DNA of 64,000 bases from Pseudomonas paraeruginosa PA7 (lineage in GTDB: Bacteria > Pseudomonadota > Gammaproteobacteria > Pseudomonadales > Pseudomonadaceae). Position numbers and translations under genes: made by a program. The stretch spans positions 3,290,001-3,354,000 of the forward strand of contig NC_009656.1 in NCBI RefSeq assembly GCF_000017205.1, in the 5' to 3' direction. Shown here piece by piece: positions 16,717-25,268 of the stretch; within the stretch, counting starts at the first letter, position 1; each line of letters opens with the position of its first letter. The notes under the pieces are model-generated. The model was not told the origin of the DNA. It was given only the letters and a program-made list of their open reading frames with translations, and made no database searches.

Positions 16717-18000
16717 ATGGAAAAACACATGACCCTCGACGCCGGCCCGGAAACTTCCCGGGACGGTCACTTCGGCTGGTATCGCGCCCTCGACAAGCAG
16801 GAACGGCGGGCCTTCTGGAGCTGCAAGATCGGCTACGGCCTGGACGGCATGGACACCCAGATGCTCAGCTTCGTGATTCCCACGCTGATCGCCCTGTGGG
16901 GCATCAGCACCGGCGAAGCCGGCTTCATCCACACCATGACCCTGCTCGCCTCCGCCGCCGGCGGCTGGATCGCCGGGATCCTCTCCGATCGCATCGGCCG
17001 CGTACTGACCCTGCAACTGACGGTGCTCTGGTTCGCCTTCTTCACCTTCCTCTGCGGCCTCGCGCAGAACTACGAGCAATTGCTGGTGGCTCGGACCCTG
17101 ATGGGCTTCGGCTTCGGTGGCGAATGGACCGCTGGCGCGGTACTCATCGGCGAAGTGATCAAGGCCCGCGACCGCGGCAAGGCGGTCGGCCTGGTGCAGT
17201 CCGGCTGGGCCATCGGCTGGGGTCTCACCGCCATCCTCTACTCGCTGATGTTCAGCCTGCTGCCGCCGGAGGAGGCCTGGCGCGCGCTGTTCATGCTCGG
17301 CCTGCTGCCGGCGCTGTTCGTCCTGGTGGTACGCCGGCTGGTCAAGGAACCGGCGATCTACCGCGAAGCCCGGCAGCGCAACCAGGGCGCCGACAAGGTC
17401 AGCTTCTACGAGATCTTCGCCCCCGGCATGCTCAGCATCACCCTGCGCGCCTCGCTGCTGACCACCGGCGCCCTCGGCGGCTACTACGCCATCACCGCCT
17501 GGCTGCCGACCTTCCTCAAGACCGAGCGCGGGCTGACCGTGCTCGGCACCAGCGGCTACCTGGCGATGGTGATCCTCGGCTCCTACGTCGGCTACGTGGT
17601 CAGCGCCTTCCTCACCGACCTGATCGGGCGCAAGAAGAACTTCGTCCTGTTCGCCGTCGGCTCCTTCACCGTGGTGCTGCTCTACACCCAGCTGCCGGTG
17701 AGCAACGGCGCCATGCTCTGGCTCGGCTTCCCGCTCGGTTTCTTCGCCTCGGGCATCTTCAGCGGCATGGGTTCGTTCCTCACCGAGCTGTTCCCGACAC
17801 GCATCCGCGGCTCCGGCCAGGGCTTCTGCTACAACGCCGGGCGCGCCATCGCCGCGCTGTTCCCGATGCTGATCGGCATGATCGGCCAGAAGGTCTCGCT
17901 GGGCCTGGGGATCGGCGCCTTCGCCGCGGTCTCCTACGGCGTGGTGATCCTCGCCGCCCTCAGCCTGCCGGAGACCCGCGGCAAGCAACTCGAACTCTGA
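16717..18000 (+). CDS. MFS transporter (sugar/organic acid type)
   Basis: 427 residues with about 12 hydrophobic spans. It is of the aromatic/organic-acid or metabolite:H+ symporter type: LDGMDTQMLSFVIPTLIALW in span 1, SDRIGRVLTLQLTVLWFAFF (the MFS loop 2-3 signature), and MGFGFGGEWTAGAVLIGEVI with RDRGKAVGLVQSGWAIGWGL. ATG 16717 is used; MTLDAG at 16729 is an alternative. It is first in an operon with porin OpdO and pxpABC, so it probably imports 5-oxoproline or a relative across the inner membrane. PAO1 counterpart recalled as PA2114. Confidence 0.87.
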   Translation: MEKHMTLDAGPETSRDGHFGWYRALDKQERRAFWSCKIGYGLDGMDTQMLSFVIPTLIALWGISTGEAGFIHTMTLLASAAGGWIAGILSDRIGRVLTLQLTVLWFAFFTFLCGLAQNYEQLLVARTLMGFGFGGEWTAGAVLIGEVIKARDRGKAVGLVQSGWAIGWGLTAILYSLMFSLLPPEEAWRALFMLGLLPALFVLVVRRLVKEPAIYREARQRNQGADKVSFYEIFAPGMLSITLRASLLTTGALGGYYAITAWLPTFLKTERGLTVLGTSGYLAMVILGSYVGYVVSAFLTDLIGRKKNFVLFAVGSFTVVLLYTQLPVSNGAMLWLGFPLGFFASGIFSGMGSFLTELFPTRIRGSGQGFCYNAGRAIAALFPMLIGMIGQKVSLGLGIGAFAAVSYGVVILAALSLPETRGKQLEL

Positions 18001-18025
18001 ACCGCCGCCGACCGAGGAACCCGTC

Positions 18026-19255
18026 ATGCATCCCAATCCCCGCCTGGCTGCCGCGCTGCTCGCCGGCAGCGGGCTGGGCTGGCCGCTCTTCGCCCAGGCC
18101 GACCTGGTCGAGGACAGCCATGCCAGCCTCGAACTGCGCAATTTCTACTTCAACCGCGACTTCCGCCAGAGCGGCGCGCGCAACAATGCCGACGAGTGGG
18201 CGCAGGGCTTCCTCCTGCGCCTGGAATCCGGCTTCAGCGAAGGCCGCGTCGGCTTCGGCGTCGACGCCATCGGCCTGCTCGGCCTCAAGCTCGATTCCGG
18301 CGGCGGCAGCGGCGGTACCGGGCTTCTGCCGGCCGACGGCTCGGCTGGCGGCTCCCAGGACGACTACGCCAAGCTCGACCTGACCGCCAAGGCGCGGGTC
18401 TCCAACAGCCTGCTCAAGGTCGGCGCGCTGCACTTCAAGAGCCCGCTGGTCTCGGCCAACGACACCCGCCTGCTGCCGGAACTGTTCCGTGGCGCGCTGC
18501 TCGACGTGCAGGAGATCGACGGCCTGACCCTGCGCGGCGCGCACCTGGACCGCAACAAGCTGAACAGTTCCAGCGACTACCAGGCCCTCAGCGCCAACCG
18601 CATCGGCGGGCGCAGCGATGCCTTCGACTTCGCCGGCGGCGACTATCGCCTGACCCCGGCGCTGACCGCCAGCCTGCACCACGGCCGGCTCAAGGACATC
18701 TACCGGCAAACCTTCGCCGGCCTGGTGCATACCCTCGACCTCGGCGGACAACGCTCGCTGAAAAGCGACCTGCGCTTCGCCCGGGCCAGCGAGGACGGCG
18801 ACTTCCGCGAACTGGACAACCGCGCCTTCGGCGCCCTCTTCAGCCTGCGCCTGGGCGCCCACGTGGTGGCCGCCGGCTACCAGCGGATCAGCGGCGACGA
18901 CCCCTATCCCTACATCGCCGGCAGCGATCCGTACCTGGTCAACTTCATCCAGATCGGCGACTTCGGCAATGTCGACGAACGCTCCTGGCAACTGCGCTAC
19001 GACTACGACTTCGGCGCGCTCGGCCTGCCCGGCCTGAGCTTCATGAGCCGCTACGTCTCCGGCGACAACGTCGCCCGTGGCGCGGCCAACGATGGCAAGG
19101 AGTGGGAACGCAACACCGACATCGGCTACGTGGTACAGAGCGGGCCGCTGAAGAACCTCGGGGTGAAATGGCGCAACGCCACGGTGCGTTCGAATTTCGC
19201 CAATGACCTCGACGAAAACCGCCTGATCCTCAGCTACAGCCTGGCGCTGTGGTGA
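18026..19255 (+). CDS. opdO: OprD-family porin OpdO
   Basis: 409 residues with a signal peptide (cleavage after FAQA, ~25) and an OprD-type barrel. Typical features are HASLELRNFYFNRDFRQ, EWAQGFLLRLESGFSEG, GFGVDAIGLLGLKLDSGGG, LKVGALHFKSPLVSANDTRLLP-type segments, and a terminal SYSLALW with C-terminal Trp. OpdO (PA2113) is the pyroglutamate-specific porin of P. aeruginosa. It sits 25 bases after the transporter gene and 32 bases before pxpA, so uptake and breakdown are transcribed together. Confidence 0.92.
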   Translation: MHPNPRLAAALLAGSGLGWPLFAQADLVEDSHASLELRNFYFNRDFRQSGARNNADEWAQGFLLRLESGFSEGRVGFGVDAIGLLGLKLDSGGGSGGTGLLPADGSAGGSQDDYAKLDLTAKARVSNSLLKVGALHFKSPLVSANDTRLLPELFRGALLDVQEIDGLTLRGAHLDRNKLNSSSDYQALSANRIGGRSDAFDFAGGDYRLTPALTASLHHGRLKDIYRQTFAGLVHTLDLGGQRSLKSDLRFARASEDGDFRELDNRAFGALFSLRLGAHVVAAGYQRISGDDPYPYIAGSDPYLVNFIQIGDFGNVDERSWQLRYDYDFGALGLPGLSFMSRYVSGDNVARGAANDGKEWERNTDIGYVVQSGPLKNLGVKWRNATVRSNFANDLDENRLILSYSLALW

Positions 19256-19287
19256 GGTCCGGCGAGCAATGACCTGAAGGAACCTGC

Positions 19288-20031
19288 ATGAACAGCCTGT
19301 TGTTGAACTGCGATATCGGCGAGAGCTTCGGCGCCTGGCGCATGGGCCTGGACGCCGAGGTGATGCCACTGATCGATTGCGCCAACATCGCCTGCGGCTT
19401 CCACGCCGGCGATCCCGGCACCATGCGCCGCACCGTGGCCCTGGCGGTGGAGCATGGCGTGCGCATCGGCGCGCACCCCGGCTACCCCGACCTGGTCGGC
19501 TTCGGCCGGCGCTCGCTGGCCTGCTCGGCGCAGGAAGTGGAAGACCTGCTGCTCTACCAGATCGGCGCCCTCGACGGACTCTGCCGCGCCCAGGGCGCGC
19601 AGGTACGCTACGTCAAGCCGCATGGCGCGCTGTATCAGGACATGATGCGCGACCCGGCGATCCTCGCCGCCGTGCTGCGCGCGCTGGCGGCCTACGACCG
19701 TAGCCTGCCGCTGATGCTCATGAGCACCCGCGACAACGCCGCGGTGCGGGCGCTGGGCGCGGCCCACGGCATCGAGCTGTGGTTCGAGGCGTTCGCCGAC
19801 CGCGCCTACGACGGCGCCGGCTACCTGGTCGCGCGCAGCCAGCCCGGCGCGGTGCACCACGACGCCGAGACGGTGGTCGCCCAGGCCCTGCTGCTGGCCC
19901 GCGGCGCGCCGCTGCGCGCCAGCGACGGCAGCGCCCTGGCGCTGGAGGCGCGGACCCTCTGCGTGCACGGCGACAATCCCGCCTCGCTGGCCGCGGTGCG
20001 GCGCATCCGCGAAGCCCTGGAGGCGGCATGA
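19288..20031 (+). CDS. pxpA: 5-oxoprolinase subunit A (LamB/YcsF)
   Basis: 247 residues of the LamB/YcsF family. Opening [16 protein letters not shown], then [51 protein letters not shown] and ALCVHGDN-type ending are hallmark segments with metal- and substrate-binding Asp/His. With PxpB and PxpC it catalyses ATP-dependent hydrolysis of 5-oxoproline (pyroglutamate) to glutamate in the cytoplasm. The stop overlaps the pxpB start (ATGA), indicating coupling. PAO1 PA2112. Confidence 0.93.
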   Translation: MNSLLLNCDIGESFGAWRMGLDAEVMPLIDCANIACGFHAGDPGTMRRTVALAVEHGVRIGAHPGYPDLVGFGRRSLACSAQEVEDLLLYQIGALDGLCRAQGAQVRYVKPHGALYQDMMRDPAILAAVLRALAAYDRSLPLMLMSTRDNAAVRALGAAHGIELWFEAFADRAYDGAGYLVARSQPGAVHHDAETVVAQALLLARGAPLRASDGSALALEARTLCVHGDNPASLAAVRRIREALEAA

Positions 20032-20741
20032 GCCAACCGCAACCGCGCATCGAGGTGGCCGCCATCGACAGCTTCGTGCTGCGCCTGTTCGAGCGCATCG
20101 ACGAAGCCAACATGCCCTGGCTGCTGGCGGCGGAGGAAAACCTGCGGGCGGCGTTCGGCGCCGCCCTGCTCGACCTGGTGCCGTCCTACACCACCCTGCT
20201 CCTGCAATACGATCTGCTCCAGCTCGACCCTGGCGAGGCCCGCGCGCGGATCGCCGCGGCGCTGTCCGACTTGCGCCCGAAACGCCAGGACGGCGGCCGT
20301 CTGCACATCCTGCCGACCTGGTACGACCCGCGGGTCGGCCCCGACCTGGAACCCCTGGCGCGGCGCAAGCAGCTCGGCGTCGCCGAGCTGATCCGCCGCC
20401 ACAGCCAGCGCGAGTATCGGGTCTTCGCCCTCGGTTTCAGCCCCGGCTTCGCCTTCATGGGGCTGGTCGAGGAAGCCCTGGCGGCACCCCGCCTGGCGAC
20501 TCCCCGGCAACGCATCGCCGCCGGCAGCGTCGGCATCGCCGAGCGCCAGACGGCGGTCTATCCGCAGGCCTCGCCAGGCGGTTGGAACCTGCTCGGGCGC
20601 TGCCCGGTGCGCCTGTTCGACCTCACCCTGGACGGCTACAGCCTGCTGCGCGCCGGCGACCGGGTGCGTTTCGAACCCATCGGACACGCCGAATTCGTCC
20701 GTCTCGGCGGCGACGACACGCCCCTGGAGGTCCAGGCATGA
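20028..20741 (+). CDS. pxpB: 5-oxoprolinase subunit B (KipI-like)
   Basis: 237 residues matching the allophanate-hydrolase subunit 1/KipI family. An N-terminal domain ([20 protein letters not shown]) is followed by the cyclophilin-like domain with [40 protein letters not shown] and [17 protein letters not shown]. It partners PxpC to activate 5-oxoproline. The start codon lies inside the pxpA stop and its end overlaps the pxpC start by 4 bases. PAO1 PA2111. Confidence 0.92.
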   Translation: MSQPQPRIEVAAIDSFVLRLFERIDEANMPWLLAAEENLRAAFGAALLDLVPSYTTLLLQYDLLQLDPGEARARIAAALSDLRPKRQDGGRLHILPTWYDPRVGPDLEPLARRKQLGVAELIRRHSQREYRVFALGFSPGFAFMGLVEEALAAPRLATPRQRIAAGSVGIAERQTAVYPQASPGGWNLLGRCPVRLFDLTLDGYSLLRAGDRVRFEPIGHAEFVRLGGDDTPLEVQA

Positions 20742-21679
20742 ACGACTCCATCCACGGCGGCCTGCGGGTGTGCCAGAGCACCCCGCTGGTCCAGTTGCAG
20801 GATCGCGGCCGCTTCGGCTGCCGCCATCTCGGCGTGACCCAGGGCGGCGCCCTCGACTGGCTGTCCATGGGCTGGGCCAACTGGCTGCTGGGCAATCCCC
20901 TGGACGCCGCGGTGATCGAGATCGCCCTCGGCGGCTTCGTCGCCGAATGCCGCGCCGATGGCTGGCTGGCCCTGGCCGGCGGCGATCTCGGCGCGACCCT
21001 CGATGGCCAGCCGCTGCCGGCCTGGGGCGCGTTCGCCGTGCGCGACGGTCAGCGCCTGGCCTTCGCCCACCCACGCCAGGGCGCCCGCGCCTACCTGGCG
21101 GCGCCCGGCGGCTTCGCCGGCGCGCGCCAGCTGGGCAGCCTGTCCACGGTGGTCCGCGAGGGCCTGGGCGGCCCCCGCGCCGACGGCAAGGCCCTGGGCG
21201 AAGGCGACAGCCTCGGCTGGCTGGCCGATGGCGCGCGGCCACGCGCGCTGCCGATGCCCAGCGAACGGATCCTGGACTGCGCTGGCGACGCGCGCCTGGA
21301 GCTGATCCTCGGCGCGCAGATCGGCGCCTTCCCGGCCATGAGCCTGTTCGATGCGTTCAACGGCGACTGGCAGGTGGACACCCGTGCCGACCGCATGGGC
21401 GTGCGCCTGCTCGGCCCGCGCCTGGAATGCCGGCAGCAGTCGATGATCTCCGAAGGCATCGCCCTGGGCGCGGTGCAAGTGCCGCCGGACGGCCAGCCGA
21501 TCGTCCTGCTCAACGACCGCCAGACCATCGGCGGCTATCCCCGTCTCGGCGCCCTCGCCCCGCTGGCGCTGGCGCGCCTGGCGCAATGCCTGCCGGGCCA
21601 GCGGGTGCGGCTGCTGCCGACGGTGCAGGAGGCGGCGCATCGCGAGCATCGGCGCCTGCTGGCGGCCTGGGACGCGTAG
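20738..21679 (+). CDS. pxpC: 5-oxoprolinase subunit C (KipA-like)
   Basis: 313 residues of the allophanate-hydrolase subunit 2/KipA family. It shows LVQLQDRGRFGCRHLGVTQG, GALDWLSMGWANWLLGNPL, AYLAAPGGFAGARQLGS, ADRMGVRLLGPRLEC, SEGIALGAVQVPPDGQPIVL and NDRQTIGGYPRLGALAP, all standard for the family. It completes the PxpABC enzyme. Its ATG overlaps the pxpB stop. A short gap (67 bases) leads to the DUF4142 gene. PAO1 PA2110. Confidence 0.92.
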   Translation: MNDSIHGGLRVCQSTPLVQLQDRGRFGCRHLGVTQGGALDWLSMGWANWLLGNPLDAAVIEIALGGFVAECRADGWLALAGGDLGATLDGQPLPAWGAFAVRDGQRLAFAHPRQGARAYLAAPGGFAGARQLGSLSTVVREGLGGPRADGKALGEGDSLGWLADGARPRALPMPSERILDCAGDARLELILGAQIGAFPAMSLFDAFNGDWQVDTRADRMGVRLLGPRLECRQQSMISEGIALGAVQVPPDGQPIVLLNDRQTIGGYPRLGALAPLALARLAQCLPGQRVRLLPTVQEAAHREHRRLLAAWDA

Positions 21680-21746
21680 GCGGTTTTTTTGAACGGCCCC
21701 GCGGGAGCGGCGTCCACCGCACACATCGTCCCGCCCGGAGGTCGCC

Positions 21747-22223
21747 ATGCTTCGCCGCCTGTCCCTGATCGCCGCCCTGCTGCTCCCCCTGGCCGTCCAG
21801 GCCGAACCGGAGGATACCCGCACCCTGCTCGCCGCCAGCCTGGCCGACAGCCAGGCCCAGGTGGCGGCCGCCGAGCAGGCCATGCGCCGTTCCGACAACA
21901 AGGCCGTGCAGCTCTACGCCAAGCGCGTGCTCACCGAACAGCAGGAGTTCGACCACCAGTTGCGCGCCCTGGCCGGGGAAAAGGCCTTGGCGCTGCCCTC
22001 GCCGCGCCAGACCGAACGCCAGGCCGCCGCTCCCGGCGGCTTCGACGAGCGCGGTTTCCTCGACGCGCAGATTCGCCAGCAGGACCGCCTGGTCGGGCGC
22101 TTCGAAGGCCTCGCCCGGGATGCCACCGACCCCGAGCTGCGCCGCTTCGCCGATGAATGGCTGGCGCGCTTCTACCACCACCGCGAACTGGCCGACCAGT
22201 TGCGCAGCGGCCGCACCGACTGA
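21747..22223 (+). CDS. DUF4142 exported protein
   Basis: 158 residues: a signal peptide (LSLIAALLLPLAVQA, to ~19) and a DUF4142 helical domain (LLAASLADSQAQVAAAEQAM, VQLYAKRVLTEQQEFDHQLR, FLDAQIRQQDRLVGRFEGLA, LRRFADEWLARFYHHRELAD). CCGGAGG is ahead of ATG 21747. It lies downstream of pxpC but is not obviously part of 5-oxoproline metabolism. A related but distinct copy is at the left edge of the window. Function unknown. PAO1 counterpart recalled as PA2109. Confidence 0.85.
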   Translation: MLRRLSLIAALLLPLAVQAEPEDTRTLLAASLADSQAQVAAAEQAMRRSDNKAVQLYAKRVLTEQQEFDHQLRALAGEKALALPSPRQTERQAAAPGGFDERGFLDAQIRQQDRLVGRFEGLARDATDPELRRFADEWLARFYHHRELADQLRSGRTD

Positions 22224-22241
22224 GCGGCACGACCGCCTTGC

Positions 22242-24014
22242 TCAGTGCCGGGCGAGAACCTGCCGGGCGCTCTGGCGGATCACGCCCCAGCGCTTGGGAT
22301 CGTCCTGCAGCATGGCGCCAAGCAGGTGCTTGGCCTGCTCGAAACTGATGTGCGGCGGCAGCGGCGGCACGTTCGGGTCGGTGAGCACCTCCAGCAGCAC
22401 CGGGCGGTCGGCGGCGAAGGCCTCGGCCCAGGCGGCGTCGATGTCCTCCGGGCGATCCACGCGGATACCCTTGAAGCCGAGCATGTCGGCATAGCGCGCG
22501 TAGGGGAAGTCGATCACTTCCTGCGCCGGGCTGAACTCCGGATCGCCGGCCAGCGCGCGCTGTTCCCAGGTCACCTGGTTGAGGTCGCCGTTGTTCAGCA
22601 CCAGTACGATGAAAGTCGGCGAGGCCCAGCGTTGCCAGTACTGCTGCACGGTGACCAGTTCGGCGTTGCCGTTCATCTGCATCGCCCCGTCGCCGACCAT
22701 CGCCACCACCGGCCGCTGCGGATAGGCGAGCTTGGCGGCGATGGCGTAGGGCACGCCGCTGCCCATGGTCGCCAGCTTGCCCGACAGCGAGCCGAGCATG
22801 CCCGGACGCATGCGCACGTCGCGGGCGTACCAGTTGGTGTGCGAGCCGCTGTCGCCGCAGAGGATCGCATCGTCCGGCAACTGCTCCGACAAGCTACGGA
22901 ACACCCGTTGCGGGTTGATCGGATCGGCCGGTTCCTCGGCCTGGCGCTGGGCCTCCTCGCGGCTGGCCGCCACCGCTCGCTCGACCCGTCGGCGCCAGGC
23001 GCCGTGCTTCTTCTGCTCGAGCAGCGGCAGCAGGCGCTCCAGGGTTTCCCCGGCATCGCCGAGCAAGGCCTGCTCGATCGGATAGCGGATGCCGATGTTG
23101 CGCGGATACAGGTCGATCTGCACCGCCCGCGCCTGACCGGCCTTGGGTAGGAACTCGCTGTAGGGGAAGGTGCTGCCGACGATCAGCAGGGTGTCGCAAT
23201 GCTCCATCAGCATGCTGCTGGCGCGGGTGCCGAGCAGACCGATGGAGCCGGTCACGTAAGGCAGGTCGTCGGAAACCGCCGCCTTGCCCAGGAGCGCCTT
23301 GGCCACCCCGGCGGCCAGGCGCTCGGCGACCGCTTCCAGCTGCCGGTGCGCGCCCAGCGCACCGGCGCCGGCGAGGATCGCCACGCGCCGGCCGCGATTG
23401 AGGATCGCCGCGGCGGCTTGCAGGTCCGCATCGCGCGCGTAGGGTCGCGGCTGGACGAAACCCACCGCGGACATCACGTGGCCATGCTCGTGGGGCTGGC
23501 TTTCCGGGGCCGCCATCTGTTGCACGTCGTTGGGCACGATCACCGTCGCCACCTGCCGCTCGCCGACCGCCACGCGCAGCGCGCGGTCCAGCACATGCAG
23601 CAGTTGCGCCGGGCTGACCACGGTCTCGACGTAGGCGGAAACGTCCTTGAACAGGCTCTGCAGGTCGACTTCCTGCTGGTAGTCGCTGCCCAGCGCGGTC
23701 GCCGCCTGCTGGCCGACGATGGCCAGTACCGGCTGGTGGTCCATGCGCGCGTCGTAGAGCCCGTTGAGCAGGTGGATGGCGCCCGGCCCCGAGGTGGCCA
23801 GGCAGACCCCGACCTCGCCGGTGAACTTGGCGTGGGCACCGGCCATGAAGGCCGCCATCTCCTCGTGCCGCACGCGGATGTAGTCGAACGCTTCGGCGCG
23901 CCGGCCCATGGCACCCATGATCCCGTTGATGCCATCGCCGGGGTAGCCGAAGACGCGCTTCACCCCCCACTGGCTCAAGCGTTCGAGCAGTTGATCGGCA
24001 ACCGTGCTGGACAT
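22242..24014 (-). CDS. PoxB-like thiamine diphosphate enzyme
   Basis: 590 residues with the three-domain ThDP layout. PYR domain: WGVKRVFGYPGDGINGIM and VRHEEMAAFMAGAHAKFTGE (the activating Glu). A central nucleotide-binding-like domain includes NRGRRVAILAGAGALGA. PP domain: VAMVGDGAMQMNGNAELVTV to LNNGDLNQVTWEQ (GDG-to-NN metal motif). The overall pattern is closest to pyruvate oxidase PoxB and acetolactate synthase relatives; the reaction is not certain. The C-terminal membrane-anchoring peptide of E. coli PoxB is not evident. It is divergent from the 12-cysteine protein. PAO1 counterpart recalled as PA2108. Confidence 0.85.
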   Translation of the reverse strand: MSSTVADQLLERLSQWGVKRVFGYPGDGINGIMGAMGRRAEAFDYIRVRHEEMAAFMAGAHAKFTGEVGVCLATSGPGAIHLLNGLYDARMDHQPVLAIVGQQAATALGSDYQQEVDLQSLFKDVSAYVETVVSPAQLLHVLDRALRVAVGERQVATVIVPNDVQQMAAPESQPHEHGHVMSAVGFVQPRPYARDADLQAAAAILNRGRRVAILAGAGALGAHRQLEAVAERLAAGVAKALLGKAAVSDDLPYVTGSIGLLGTRASSMLMEHCDTLLIVGSTFPYSEFLPKAGQARAVQIDLYPRNIGIRYPIEQALLGDAGETLERLLPLLEQKKHGAWRRRVERAVAASREEAQRQAEEPADPINPQRVFRSLSEQLPDDAILCGDSGSHTNWYARDVRMRPGMLGSLSGKLATMGSGVPYAIAAKLAYPQRPVVAMVGDGAMQMNGNAELVTVQQYWQRWASPTFIVLVLNNGDLNQVTWEQRALAGDPEFSPAQEVIDFPYARYADMLGFKGIRVDRPEDIDAAWAEAFAADRPVLLEVLTDPNVPPLPPHISFEQAKHLLGAMLQDDPKRWGVIRQSARQVLARH

Positions 24015-24184
24015 TCTCGCCTCCTGGTCCTGTCTGGGTCGTACCTGTGAGGACTGGCCAGGCCGGCGAGGGTTCAAGGCAATCGAGCGACGGTGCCGGC
24101 GGCGAAATCGACTGAACTGTCGGCATGCCCCGCCGGACCAACGAGCAGGGCCCGCATGGGCGCAACCGGCCAGGAGGTGCCGCC

Positions 24185-24583
24185 ATGAGCCGTGCCATCA
24201 ACGATCCCGGCAACGAAGACCCTGGTTCGCTGCTGGAAACCGACGCCGACGCCCTGCTCGGCGATGCCGCCGCTCGCGCGCCGCAAGAGCGCTGCCGGCG
24301 CGCCGCCCAGTCCTGCATCCACGCCTGCGAGCGCTACCTGGCGCTATGCGCCGAGGCCTCCGCGGAAAAACGCCAGCACGCCGGCGACTGCGCCGACCTC
24401 TGCCGTCTCGGTGCCCTGCTGCTGGAACGCCGCAGCCCATGGGCGCCGGCCGCCTGCGAGCTGGCGGCGCGCTATGCCCTGGCATGCGCGGAGCGCTGCG
24501 ATGGCGGCGAGCCGCTGGAGCGCGAATGCGCCGGCGGCTGCCGACGCTTCGTCGAGGCCTGTCGGCCGTTGTTGCCAACCTGA
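24185..24583 (+). CDS. Cysteine-rich four-helix protein, copper-storage (Csp/DUF326)-like
   Basis: 132 residues with 12 cysteines (37, 44, 48, 55, 69, 73, 91, 101, 105, 115, 119, 126). Four are CxxxC pairs (44/48, 69/73, 101/105, 115/119), with further spacings of seven, as expected for Cys lining the inside of a helical bundle. This is the pattern of DUF326 and bacterial copper storage proteins, which hold Cu(I) ions in their core. There is no signal peptide, so it would be the cytosolic type. The first ~30 residues are acidic and probably flexible. ATG 24185 has AGGAGGTG ahead of it. Metal binding is inferred from pattern only. PAO1 counterpart recalled as PA2107. Confidence 0.72.
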   Translation: MSRAINDPGNEDPGSLLETDADALLGDAAARAPQERCRRAAQSCIHACERYLALCAEASAEKRQHAGDCADLCRLGALLLERRSPWAPAACELAARYALACAERCDGGEPLERECAGGCRRFVEACRPLLPT

Positions 24584-24656
24584 GCGACCAACCCAAGGCC
24601 GCCGCTGCGTTTGCTGCGCGCGCGGCCGCTCCGCATGTCGACGGTTGGCGGCGCGC

Positions 24657-25133
24657 TCAGCCCTTCAGGTTCACCAGGTCGAGCAGGTCGGCGCCGGCCT
24701 TGATCTCCTGGAGAACGATTTCCGAGCGAATGTCGGTGACCCCGGCGGCGCGGTTCAGCTTGTTCACGATGAAGTCCGAATAGTGCTTGAGGTTGCGCGC
24801 GCGGACCCGCAGCACGTAGTTGGTGGCGCCGGTCACCACATAGGCGGTGACCACCTCCGGCCAGTCCTGGACGCGCGCGATGAATGCCTCGTGCCAGCCT
24901 TCCACGTCCTGCCGCAGCGAGACATGGACGATGGCCTCCAGTTCCACGCCCAGGCGCTCGGCGTCCAGCTCCACCGAGTAGCCGCGGATGATTCCCTCGC
25001 TTTCCAGCAGGCGCAGCCGGCGCAGGCAGGCCGAGGGCGAGAGGGAGACTTTCTCGGCCAGGTCCTGGTTGCTCATCCGCCCGTCCTGCTGTAGGTGGCG
25101 GAGAATGCGGAGATCGATGGCATCGAGGGGCAT
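24657..25133 (-). CDS. kynR: KynR, Lrp/AsnC regulator of kynurenine genes
   Basis: 158 residues. The AsnC-type HTH lies at 1-60 (LDAIDLRILRHLQQDGRMSN, QDLAEKVSLSPSACLRRLRL), then the RAM ligand domain (GYSVELDAERLGVELEAIVH, VVTAYVVTGATNYVLRVRA, VTDIRSEIVLQEIKA). KynR (PA2082) activates the divergent kynB-kynU genes in response to kynurenine. The 135-base shared region contains a strong inverted repeat (25170-25221). In this window kynR is the direct neighbour of the Csp-like gene; in PAO1 I recall a large block between them. Confidence 0.93.
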   Translation of the reverse strand: MPLDAIDLRILRHLQQDGRMSNQDLAEKVSLSPSACLRRLRLLESEGIIRGYSVELDAERLGVELEAIVHVSLRQDVEGWHEAFIARVQDWPEVVTAYVVTGATNYVLRVRARNLKHYSDFIVNKLNRAAGVTDIRSEIVLQEIKAGADLLDLVNLKG

Positions 25134-25169
25134 GCGTCGCAGTTCCTATCAGAATGAATAGCTATCTTC

Positions 25170-25221
25170 GAATTTTGTGCGAACAGATTGCCATGCGACC
25201 TTGCATTTCGCACGAAAATTC
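25170..25221. promoter_or_regulatory. Long imperfect inverted repeat, candidate KynR operator
   Basis: Left arm gaattttgtgcga (25170-25182) and right arm tcgcacgaaaattc (25208-25221) are reverse complements except for one extra base. They are set in an AT-rich 135-base region between divergent kynR and kynB. Position and symmetry suit an Lrp/AsnC-family dimer site. Confidence 0.55.
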
Positions 25222-25268
25222 TCCGAAATCTCGTTCATTATCATTCGCTGGATTTCCGGAGAAAAACA

